Below are positions 54,285-61,754 of a stretch of 64,000 bases of DNA, in pieces (within the stretch, counting starts at the first letter, position 1; each line of letters opens with the position of its first letter). The notes under the pieces are model-generated. The model saw only the letters and a list, made by a program, of their open reading frames with translations, made no database searches and had not been told where the DNA came from. Location of the stretch: contig JANQFV010000005.1 of assembly GCA_028277645.1 (NCBI GenBank), positions 46,663-110,662 on the forward strand, written 5' to 3'. Origin of the DNA: Phycisphaerae bacterium (GTDB taxonomy: Bacteria > Planctomycetota > Phycisphaerae > UBA1845 > Fen-1342). The position numbers were made by a program, and so were the translations under genes.

Positions 54285-56594
54285 ATGAACTTCAAAACGA
54301 CGCTGGGTCTGCTGATCCTGCTGGTGGTTGTTGGTCTGGTCGTGTGGCTATCGCCGTCGACTCCTGAGCCAACCACGGAACCCGAAACGCCTGAAACGGA
54401 ATCCGGATACGTGCTGGCCGACCGGCCGGAGCGCGATGACATTCAGCGCGTGATTGTCGAGCGCGCCGACGAGCCGCGCATGGTGCTGAAACGCGTCGAG
54501 TCTGCCGACGACAGTCCGCTTGGTGGTAAGTGGCAGATGCTCGAGCCGGTCGCCGGTCCCGCTGAGGAAGTACAGATCCGGACGCTGGTTTCGGCGTTCC
54601 TGAACCTGCAATTTCGCACAAAGTTTACGGCCGGAACAACGGACGAGATCTCGACCAGCGATGCCGGATTGGACCCTCCTGCTGCGACGATCACGCTTAT
54701 CGACCAGAATGACAAGCAGTACATCGTCCACGTCGGTAACAAGGTCGTCATGTCGGCGGACACCTACGTGTCACTTTCCGATGACGACCAGGTCTACGTC
54801 GCGAAGCGCGACCTCCCACAAGTCGTCGACAAGGATATCGACGAGTACCGTGCGAAGCGTTTGACGCAGTTCACGGTTGGCGATGCAAAAGCGTTGCAGA
54901 TCGGGTTTGAGGGGCAGTCGTACGACCTCACGCGCGGCGACGGCGATGAATGGGTGATCAACGCGCCGCTGCGGGCCTACGCGGAGCGCGAGCGCGTCGA
55001 CACGCTGCTCAATCGTTTCAACGGTCTGCGCGTTGCCGAGTTCGTTGATGACGCGCCAGCAGACCTTGTACGGTATGGGCTCGATACGCCCTACCTCACC
55101 GTGTCTGTCACGACCGAGACCGAGCGCGAGTTGCCGGTTGAGGAGACCACCGAGACACAACCGGCGGAGCCGGAGATCGAAATCATCACGCAGGCCTACG
55201 AGCTGCTCGTCGGAAACACAGTCGGGCTCGGCGGTGAGGAGCGCTACGCCCGCGTCGGCGATCAGGACTACGTCGTGTCAGTCAAACAGACTGACGTTGA
55301 CAATCTGGTGCCGAAGCTGGATGACCTGCGCGATCCGCGGATTACGCGTGTGAAAACCACCGACGCGCAGCAGATCGCGCTCCGCGTCGGTGACACCACG
55401 GCCACGATCGAGAAGGTCGGCGGGCAGTGGCGCGGCACCGGCGATCTCGCCCAACTCGAAGCCGCCGCGGTGACCGATGTCCTGCAGGCGTTCGAGGATT
55501 TACAGGCGGTGAGCTATATCGACGCGCCCGATGATCCGGCGAAGTACGGGCTCGCGCCGCCGCGGGTGGAGCTGTCGGTGACCGCTGCGGGTAGTGTGAA
55601 TCCCGTGACGTTACTGGTCGGCAATCCGACGCCCAGCGGGCGAAATGCGTACGTGCAGCGCGCGGGTGAGCAAACCGTGATCGTGACCAGCGCCGCGCAG
55701 GCAGACCGCCTGGTTGTCGATCCCCTCGCCCTGCGATCGCGCGAGATCTTCAGTCTGAACGCCGCCGATATTCAGCAGATCTCCATCGAGCGTGGTGAAC
55801 GCCATTACGAACTCTCGCGAGCCGACGGCTCCTGGAGCTTTATCACGCCCGCGGACGCTCCCGTCGCCGCCGATCGCATTCGCAATCTGACGAACGACCT
55901 TGCTCGCCTCCGCGCGACGGTAGTCGTGAGCAACGACAAACCTGACCGGTTCGGCCTGGGGGCGCCGGCTGCGATCATCCAGTTCACTGCGGTCGAACCC
56001 GCGCCGGCGCCAACGACGCAGGAAGCTGCACCGCCGCCGGCCCAGCCGATCGCGCACGAACTCCGCGTTGGGTTAGTTGACAATGTCGCCTACGCCCAGG
56101 CCAATGACGATCCGCACGTGTTCGAGCTCGACGGTACCGTTAAGCGAACGCTGCTGGCCGAATTGATCGAACCACGGTTGTTCGACTTTGGCGCCGACGA
56201 TCTTTCCAAGATCACGATCACCGCGCCGGACGTCGAGCTGGAGCTCGGCCGTGGCGACGAAGGTATGTGGGCCTACCCGCCGGAACCGTACCTGGCGTTG
56301 GATGAAGCGGAGGTGCAGGATCTTCTCAATCAGCTTGTACAGACGCAGGTCCAGTCTTACATCGCGTACGATGCGGCCGACCTGTCCGCGGCGGACCTGA
56401 GCGACGCTCCCGCACGCATCACGCTGCTGCTGGCTGACGGGCGGGAAATCGAGCTGCGCGTCGGCCCGGAGCGCCGCGAAGAAACCACGCGCATCGCCGG
56501 CATCGTCGATCCGCCGCGGGTCTTCGAGCTCTCTGATGAGGACGCGGACCAACTATTGCGCGGCCTGGGTGAATTCGTCGCCGACGACGAATAA
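54285..56594 (+). CDS. DUF4340 domain repeat protein
   Basis: The 769-residue protein has one N-terminal helix (LGLLILLVVVGLVVWL), an acidic Pro/Glu/Thr linker, then several copies of a beta-rich unit. Each unit has the pattern (I)xxDxxDxxYVHVGN...YV..(R/Q).YVV, as in DUF4340: VADKDYIVHVGNK-like, YELLVGNTVGLGGEERYARVGD, VTLLVGNPTPSGRNAYVQRAGE and HELRVGLVDNVAYAQANDD, each followed by VD.LRDPRI- or LRSREIF-type segments. It almost always accompanies GldAFG-like genes, which agrees with the context here. It should be anchored to the membrane and work in the periplasm with the GldG-like protein. Function unknown. Confidence 0.85.
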   Translation: MNFKTTLGLLILLVVVGLVVWLSPSTPEPTTEPETPETESGYVLADRPERDDIQRVIVERADEPRMVLKRVESADDSPLGGKWQMLEPVAGPAEEVQIRTLVSAFLNLQFRTKFTAGTTDEISTSDAGLDPPAATITLIDQNDKQYIVHVGNKVVMSADTYVSLSDDDQVYVAKRDLPQVVDKDIDEYRAKRLTQFTVGDAKALQIGFEGQSYDLTRGDGDEWVINAPLRAYAERERVDTLLNRFNGLRVAEFVDDAPADLVRYGLDTPYLTVSVTTETERELPVEETTETQPAEPEIEIITQAYELLVGNTVGLGGEERYARVGDQDYVVSVKQTDVDNLVPKLDDLRDPRITRVKTTDAQQIALRVGDTTATIEKVGGQWRGTGDLAQLEAAAVTDVLQAFEDLQAVSYIDAPDDPAKYGLAPPRVELSVTAAGSVNPVTLLVGNPTPSGRNAYVQRAGEQTVIVTSAAQADRLVVDPLALRSREIFSLNAADIQQISIERGERHYELSRADGSWSFITPADAPVAADRIRNLTNDLARLRATVVVSNDKPDRFGLGAPAAIIQFTAVEPAPAPTTQEAAPPPAQPIAHELRVGLVDNVAYAQANDDPHVFELDGTVKRTLLAELIEPRLFDFGADDLSKITITAPDVELELGRGDEGMWAYPPEPYLALDEAEVQDLLNQLVQTQVQSYIAYDAADLSAADLSDAPARITLLLADGREIELRVGPERREETTRIAGIVDPPRVFELSDEDADQLLRGLGEFVADDE

Positions 56595-56689
56595 CGCCGG
56601 CAGAAATCGGGGCGTCGACACAGCGCCGCCATGTGTGATAATGCGCACAACTCGACCAAGCGACGCATAGCGAAATCAGGAGGAACGCG

Positions 56690-57127
56690 ATGAGCCAGAA
56701 GCGATGGATGACACTGGGCGTGATTCTGCTCGGACTCAGTGTATGCGGCTGTCCCGAGCTTACGCAGTTGCTCGGAGCGTCGAACACGACGATCCAGCTC
56801 GTCAACAATGGCAGCTTTCCCGTGACCGTCGAGCTGTACTACCACGACGACCAGCTCGCACTGGAGAGCTCGGTCAAGACGTTCGGCGAGAAGGTGGAGA
56901 TCACGGTTGCGGCCGGCGATACGTACTCGCTGCCGGTGGACTGCACCAGGCTCCAGTCGATTTACATTGACAAGGCGGAGCTCAACCTGCTCGGCACCAT
57001 CGGTCCTGAATCCGATACCGGCGTGTATCGCGATGGCAGCGACTTCAACTGCGGGAATACGCTGACCTTCACGTTTTCGCACCCGGCGCTGCCGATTGAG
57101 CTGAACATCGCGTTTTCGGCAAGTTAA
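56690..57127 (+). CDS. Small lipoprotein of unknown function
   Basis: The 145-residue protein has a signal peptide with lipobox SVCGC (Cys21), preceded by a very strong ribosome binding site (AGGAGG 56680-56685). The mature part is beta-rich (TTIQLVNNGSFPVTVELYYH, KVEITVAAGDTYSLPVDC), resembling an Ig-like or jelly-roll sandwich, with two Cys (in VDCTRL and FNCGN) that may form a disulfide. No family is recognised. It starts 95 bp after the DUF4340 gene and may have its own promoter. Confidence 0.65.
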   Translation: MSQKRWMTLGVILLGLSVCGCPELTQLLGASNTTIQLVNNGSFPVTVELYYHDDQLALESSVKTFGEKVEITVAAGDTYSLPVDCTRLQSIYIDKAELNLLGTIGPESDTGVYRDGSDFNCGNTLTFTFSHPALPIELNIAFSAS

Positions 57128-57148
57128 CGCAGACTCAGGGGGCTTCTG

Positions 57149-57180
57149 CCGTGCCACGCTCAAGAGCAGTGGTACCACGG
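57149..57180. terminator. Palindrome between convergent lipoprotein and nitroreductase genes
   Basis: CCGTG, CCAC and GCTC pair in order with GAGC, GTGG and CACGG, separated by small bulges, so 57149-57180 folds into one long hairpin. It occupies most of the 57-bp gap. It differs in sequence from the other intergenic palindromes and probably ends transcription from both sides. Confidence 0.5.
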
Positions 57181-57184
57181 TCGC

Positions 57185-57721
57185 CTACTGGACGCCGTAG
57201 CGATTGAACCAGGCGCGCTGCTCGAAGGGCAGCTTCTCCTTTTGCGGCCACTGCTCCGTCGGTACGCCAACCGGCAGCAGAATGCGCACCACTTTGTCGG
57301 CCGGGAGGCCGAGCAGCGCACCGATCGCCGCCGCGCGCCCGCCCGATCGCAACCAGCCGTCGATCCAGACCGAAGCATACCCTAGGGCCGTAATCGCGAG
57401 CAAAATGTTCTCGACCGCCGCCGCGCAGTCTTCGATCTGGAAGTGATGATTCTCGTAGATGCGGGCGGGCTCGGTGTCAACGATGCAGGCGATGAACGCG
57501 CGGGCCTGCTGCACGGCGACGTTCGACTCGTGCATCTGCGCGATTTTCGTGACCAGCTCGGGCTCGTCGACAACGACGAACGTCGTCGTTTGTTCGTTCT
57601 TGCCGGACGGCGCCTGAATGCCGGCGTTTACGATTCTCTGTAGATCCTCGCGCGGCACGGCGCGATCTTCGAATGGGCCGCGGTAGCTGTGGCGCCGCTC
57701 GATCGCTTCGAATAGTTCCAT
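57185..57721 (-). CDS. Nitroreductase family protein
   Basis: FMN-dependent oxidoreductase of 178 residues. MELFEAIERRHSYRGPFEDRAV, with the FMN-binding RRHSYR, APSGKNEQTT and ENILLAITALGYASVWIDGW are the family blocks, and LPADKVVRILLPVGVP is the C-terminal part. Short members like this reduce nitro compounds, flavins or enoates with NAD(P)H; the substrate cannot be inferred. ATG 57721 begins the FMN domain; a frame to 57790 adds unlikely residues. It is divergent from the hydrolase at 57816 across 94 bp that includes a palindromic TACAATTGTA at 57778-57787. Confidence 0.85.
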   Translation of the reverse strand: MELFEAIERRHSYRGPFEDRAVPREDLQRIVNAGIQAPSGKNEQTTTFVVVDEPELVTKIAQMHESNVAVQQARAFIACIVDTEPARIYENHHFQIEDCAAAVENILLAITALGYASVWIDGWLRSGGRAAAIGALLGLPADKVVRILLPVGVPTEQWPQKEKLPFEQRAWFNRYGVQ

Positions 57722-57815
57722 CACCTGACTTCCGTTTCGCAGCCGGGGCGGCCCTCCCACGTCGCCCAAGCCTTCACTACAATTGTACAACTTCTAGCCT
57801 GGGAGTCGTTATCAC

Positions 57816-58799
57816 ATGCATCAACGCCTGCAAGTCAGATGTGCCATCTCTGCATTGCTCGTCTCGTGGTCCGCGGGTTGCTTCATCCCTGGTTGGGTGG
57901 CGATCAACGTGCCGCCGGTGGCGAATCCGACTGGAGACATTGTCGACGAGGCACAGCGGGCGCGACTCGAACGCATTGCCGGTATCGACGATCACTTGTG
58001 GCTCGACGTCGATCGCATCGACGGCTCAGGCTCGGTGGGCGGCTTCATTTCATCACGCGATGAGCACAGCGGCGGGCTCGTCCTGCTGATCAACGGTGCG
58101 AGCACGGGTAGCTGGGAAGGCGAGCCGGATGCGGTGCTGCGTTTTCAACGCGGCTTCGGCCAGCGCTTTCGTGACGTCGGCTTCATGACCTGGGCGGTGG
58201 CCACGCCCGAGTGCCGCGTGCCGTACGGCTCGCAGGACCTAGCCGACCTGCTGGAGGTCATTGACTGGCTCGACGCCGGTGGCCGCGAATTTCTTGGCGT
58301 CGAACGCGTCTACCTCGCCGGATTTTCCACCGGCGGAACGCTGGCCAACCAGGTGATGCTACGGCGTGAGCTCACCGCGATCGTCTCGATGGGGGGCCTT
58401 GCGATGCCAGATCAACTCTGGTGGTTCCGCAGCCTGTACAACCTCGCCTCCGTACTCTTCGCCGGCAGTACTGGGTTCTGTCAGCTCGGAGCGACGCTCC
58501 GCGACTACGGCCCGGACGGTGCGCCTGGCTGGGAGGTGCTCGACATCGTCGGCCATCTCGACGAGCTCAAGACACCTGTGTTCTTCGTCCACGGTACGGC
58601 TGATGTTGTCTACGTGGTCGAGAACACGCTGATGCTCCGGGAGCGCTACTTCACGTTGATCGACGCCGGCGCGGACCTGCCGCCTTGCGAGTTTCACATC
58701 ATCCCGGACGGCGACCACTGGACCGGCGTAGAGAACCCGGTCGTGGGCGACGAGATGGCCCAGTATCTCCTGAGCTTCGAGCCGGCCGCGAACGAGTAG
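57816..58799 (+). CDS. Alpha/beta-hydrolase lipoprotein (1)
   Basis: The 327-residue lipoprotein has lipobox SWSAGC (Cys22). The mature part is an alpha/beta hydrolase: oxyanion-side region LVLLINGAS, nucleophile elbow AGFSTGGTLAN, Asp in VHGTADVVYVVEN and His in PDGDHWTG. All three catalytic residues are therefore in place. It should be an esterase or lipase-like enzyme at the cell surface. A second hydrolase lipoprotein follows 109 bp downstream on the same strand but is of a different subfamily. Confidence 0.8.
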   Translation: MHQRLQVRCAISALLVSWSAGCFIPGWVAINVPPVANPTGDIVDEAQRARLERIAGIDDHLWLDVDRIDGSGSVGGFISSRDEHSGGLVLLINGASTGSWEGEPDAVLRFQRGFGQRFRDVGFMTWAVATPECRVPYGSQDLADLLEVIDWLDAGGREFLGVERVYLAGFSTGGTLANQVMLRRELTAIVSMGGLAMPDQLWWFRSLYNLASVLFAGSTGFCQLGATLRDYGPDGAPGWEVLDIVGHLDELKTPVFFVHGTADVVYVVENTLMLRERYFTLIDAGADLPPCEFHIIPDGDHWTGVENPVVGDEMAQYLLSFEPAANE

Positions 58800-58908
58800 A
58801 CGCCGAACTGGCGAAAGCCATCGTCCGGCCTAGAATGATCCATCGAGGAACGGGCTGGTCGAGTCCTGCGTCGGGGCTCATTCGTGCGTGCAAACAAAGG
58901 AGCGCATA

Positions 58909-59772
58909 GTGACCTTTCGGATGATCTGCGCAGTAACGATGCTCGTCCTCGTCAGCGGCTGCGGGGTGGAAAATCTCATCTTTGCCGTCTGGCCGCCCAA
59001 CCTCTTCGACGAGCCGCCGGCTGAGCTGGGGCCGTTCGAGGTGGAGGAATACCGGGTCGCCGTTCCCGACGGCGCGGACGGCGAACCCACCGGCATCACG
59101 ATGTTCAAGCCGGTGAACGCGACGGGGCCGTTGCCGGCGTTCGTCTGGGTGCTGGGCTCGAACGTGCAGGCGTATTACCACCAGAGCCTGCACGAGACAT
59201 TGGCGAGTTGGGGCTACGCAGTCATCGTTCCGGATGCACGCCCGCTGACATTCACAGACTTTCAGTACCATCGTCGAAACACCGACCTCGCCAAACAGGC
59301 CGTGCAGCTTGCCATCGATGGTGAACTCGAAGTTACTGTCGACGCCAACCGGATCGGCCTCGGCGGATATAGCATTGGCGGCACGATGGCCCTGTTCGCC
59401 GCGGCCGAGGATCAGCGCCCGCAAAGTGTCGTGCTCTGGGCGCCCACCTCTTCGCCATTCTGGACCGGCGTCGATCCGGATGCGCTGTATCCGCTCGTGA
59501 CGGCGGACGCCTACTTCCTGCTGGCGGAGTTCGACCACGTCGAGCCGCCCAGCGGGTTTCCGGCCGAGTTGCAGCAGAAGCTAACGGCCGCCGAATCAAC
59601 CGTCTACATTATCCCGCAGGGTCTGCACCTGTTCTTCCAGCAGCCAACCACCGGCGACAGTCCGACCGACCCGTTCACGGATCTGACGCGGTTCGAGCAA
59701 CAAGGGATCGCCATCGAGCGCACGCGCGCATATCTGGATGAACTGTTCGAAATCGGTCGTAGCGAGAATTGA
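58909..59772 (+). CDS. Alpha/beta-hydrolase lipoprotein (2), dienelactone-hydrolase-like
   Basis: The 287-residue lipoprotein has lipobox VLVSGC. The hydrolase fold shows PLPAFVWVLGSN, WGYAVIVPDARPL, the nucleophile elbow LGGYSIGGTMAL, an acidic loop LLAEFDHVEP and a late His in IIPQGLHLFF, in the style of dienelactone hydrolases and PET-hydrolase-like enzymes. GTG 58909 with AAGGAG 58896-58901 seven bases upstream is preferred over GTG 58888. An ester of unknown type is the likely substrate. A hairpin after the gene (59786-59805) probably ends transcription. Confidence 0.75.
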   Translation: MTFRMICAVTMLVLVSGCGVENLIFAVWPPNLFDEPPAELGPFEVEEYRVAVPDGADGEPTGITMFKPVNATGPLPAFVWVLGSNVQAYYHQSLHETLASWGYAVIVPDARPLTFTDFQYHRRNTDLAKQAVQLAIDGELEVTVDANRIGLGGYSIGGTMALFAAAEDQRPQSVVLWAPTSSPFWTGVDPDALYPLVTADAYFLLAEFDHVEPPSGFPAELQQKLTAAESTVYIIPQGLHLFFQQPTTGDSPTDPFTDLTRFEQQGIAIERTRAYLDELFEIGRSEN

Positions 59773-59785
59773 CGGCGCATCTCGT

Positions 59786-59808
59786 CAGAACAGGATTATG
59801 TTCTGTTT
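59786..59808 (+). terminator. Probable intrinsic terminator of the second hydrolase gene
   Basis: CAGAACA (59786-59792) pairs perfectly with TGTTCTG (59799-59805) around GGATTA. TTT follows directly. It lies 14 bp past the stop codon. The T-run is short, so efficiency is uncertain. Confidence 0.55.
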
Positions 59809-59966
59809 GAGCAGGTCGCCAATGCGTGGCGCGACGTGATCCGGTTTTCTCGCCGGTGCCGGTTGCACCAAACACGCTCGTCCGTATCCCGCCTTCAGCG
59901 GCAAACGAGGATTCTGCGTGGTCCAACGGCTACAATGCGCACCACAACTGAGGAGGTGCGTCCGTG

Positions 59967-60587
59967 ATGCCATCCAGCTTGTTCGCCGTGTCGCCGTCAT
60001 TAAGTCACACGATCAAAGTCGCGGCAACTCTGCTGCCACTGCTCCCGCTCACGGCCTGCACGGGCGGTATTCACCGCCAGGGCCAGCATCAGCTCAGCCT
60101 GCACGGTTCATACGGCTTTCCGATCAAGGGCGACACGCTCTGGCCGGAGGGGCTGGGCCAAGCAGAGAACGTCGGCGTCACGATCGGGTACGGCTATTTT
60201 GCCCGTGACCGGCTGGCGCTGCGTGCGGCGCTGACCCCCTACCGCCGCTACCGCCAGCCCGACGGCGATGCGCACGCGGGCGAGTTGCAGGTCGGTCTGC
60301 GCTACTACTTCTGGGATTTTGAGATCGGAGACACGCCCGTAGGGCTCTACGCCGAAGCACTCGGTGGACTGATGCACGCCAGTCGGCGCATCCCGGCGGG
60401 CGGCGCCCACACCAACTTCACGCAGGACGCGGGTGTGGGATTCGAAGTGCAATTCAGTGATCAGATAAGCTGGATCACCGGCTACCGCTACCGCCACATC
60501 TCGCACGGCCACGTCTTCGCGGGAGATCCGAATCCTGGACAGAATGACAACCAGGTGTATACGGGGTTGGCGATTATGCTGAACTGA
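59967..60587 (+). CDS. PagL-like lipid A 3-O-deacylase (acyloxyacyl hydrolase family), lipoprotein signal
   Basis: The 206-residue protein has a signal peptide ending in a possible lipobox LTAC (Cys31). Eight or so amphipathic strands follow (LSLHGSYGF, VGVTIGYGYF, LQVGLRYYF, VGLYAEALGGLM), as in a small outer-membrane beta-barrel. YRYRHISHGHVFAGDPNPG carries the HxS of PagL enzymes (His177, Ser179) and the NPG that follows in the family. I cannot place the third catalytic residue, Glu, with certainty. PagL removes a 3-O-acyl chain from lipid A. GAGGAGG at 59951-59957 serves ATG 59967 or GTG 59964. It fits with lptB and the heptosyltransferase. Confidence 0.68.
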   Translation: MPSSLFAVSPSLSHTIKVAATLLPLLPLTACTGGIHRQGQHQLSLHGSYGFPIKGDTLWPEGLGQAENVGVTIGYGYFARDRLALRAALTPYRRYRQPDGDAHAGELQVGLRYYFWDFEIGDTPVGLYAEALGGLMHASRRIPAGGAHTNFTQDAGVGFEVQFSDQISWITGYRYRHISHGHVFAGDPNPGQNDNQVYTGLAIMLN

Positions 60588-60637
60588 TGCGGCCGGTCGA
60601 GCGGTAGCTCCGCCGCAACAGCTCCCCCAAGAAGCAA

Positions 60638-60667
60638 CGAAGCCGCGCCATGTTCGGCGCGGCTTCG
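60638..60667. terminator. Strong bidirectional terminator hairpin
   Basis: CGAAGCCGCGCC at 60638-60649 pairs perfectly with GGCGCGGCTTCG at 60656-60667 around a six-base loop. It is centred in the 112-bp gap between the PagL-like gene (+) and the rhodanese gene (-), which converge. No long U-run follows on either strand. Confidence 0.7.
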
Positions 60668-60699
60668 CTGGAATTCACGATGCAATCAGTATCGCCGGC

Positions 60700-61701
60700 T
60701 TACGGCTCCGTCGCGTAATCGTGGCTGTCGTTCGCGTCGATGAACGGGCTGATCACGCGCACGTCCGCGTCCTGCGTCCACGACATGATGCCGAACTTCA
60801 GATTCTTGCAGTTGTAGCCCAGCATGTTCAGGGCAGTGGTTGCCAAGCCGCCGGTGTGGCCGGTGTAGCAGTAAATCACAATGTCCTGATCGGCCGGAAT
60901 CTTCTTCAGATTGTCGAGCTCGGCGATCGTCTTCCACGGAATGTTGATCGCGCCCGGAAGGTGGCCGAGGGCGTAGTGATCGGCGGAACGCACGCTGATG
61001 ATGAACGGATCGTTCGTATCATCACCGTCATTCAGCAGCGCAAAGAGGTCGGCCGCGGTGATCACCGGCGGAGTGCCGGCGTCGAGATAGGCCTTGGCCG
61101 CCGCGCGGACGATCTCCGCGGTGTCGGTCGACGTGGTGACGTTCAGCGTCGGTAGCTCGTTGGTCGAGCTGGCCGGATTGTCGGTCGTCTCGATCGTGTA
61201 GTCGTGCGAGTCAACCGTGTCATCGAAGGCCGCCGCGACGCGAATGGTCTCGTCGCGCGTCCAGGCGCCCATGCCGAACTTCATGTTAACCGCGTCATAG
61301 CCCTGCGCGCCCAGGTAGCAGGTCGCCACGCCGCCGGTGTGGCCGGTGTAGCAATACACCACGACCTGGCGATCCGTCGGCACGTCATCAAGCGCGTTGG
61401 GGTCCGCCACCATGCGCCACGGGATATTGGCGGCACCGGGCACGTGCCCCAGGGCATAGTGATCGGCCGAGCGCACGCTCAGCACGTACGGCTGGTTCAG
61501 CTCATTCGCGTCATTCATCGACGCAAACACGGTCTCCGCCTTGATTGCGCCCATCGGGTCGCCGCCGAAGTACGTCGCCAGCGCCGTCCGGACCGTCTCG
61601 AACTGGTCCACTTCCGTCGGCGGAACAACGATCGGACAGCCGCCCAACGTGACGAGCAACATTCCCGTGAGGGCAACTCCTAACACCTGCTTACGATTCA
61701 T
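60700..61701 (-). CDS. Lipoprotein with two rhodanese (sulfurtransferase) domains
   Basis: The 333-residue lipoprotein has lipobox TLGGC (Cys22). It contains two rhodanese domains with the same motifs: VRSADHYALGHVPGAANIPW...VVVYCYTGHTGG (Cys117) and VRSADHYALGHLPGAINIPW...IVIYCYTGHTGG (Cys278). Both have the catalytic Cys in an unusual CYTGHTG loop instead of the common CxxGxR. They move sulfane sulfur, or possibly selenium. The 161-residue period shows internal duplication. GGAGG precedes ATG 61701 by seven bases. It follows the multiheme cytochrome gene by 53 bp and is surely cotranscribed. In Geobacter, rhodanese lipoproteins occur beside multiheme cytochromes in the ext electron-conduit clusters. 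Confidence 0.9.
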   Translation of the reverse strand: MNRKQVLGVALTGMLLVTLGGCPIVVPPTEVDQFETVRTALATYFGGDPMGAIKAETVFASMNDANELNQPYVLSVRSADHYALGHVPGAANIPWRMVADPNALDDVPTDRQVVVYCYTGHTGGVATCYLGAQGYDAVNMKFGMGAWTRDETIRVAAAFDDTVDSHDYTIETTDNPASSTNELPTLNVTTSTDTAEIVRAAAKAYLDAGTPPVITAADLFALLNDGDDTNDPFIISVRSADHYALGHLPGAINIPWKTIAELDNLKKIPADQDIVIYCYTGHTGGLATTALNMLGYNCKNLKFGIMSWTQDADVRVISPFIDANDSHDYATEP

Positions 61702-61754
61702 GTTCTGCCTCCATGATCTCGGTATCCCAAGAGATTCAGCAGCCGTGCGGGCCG

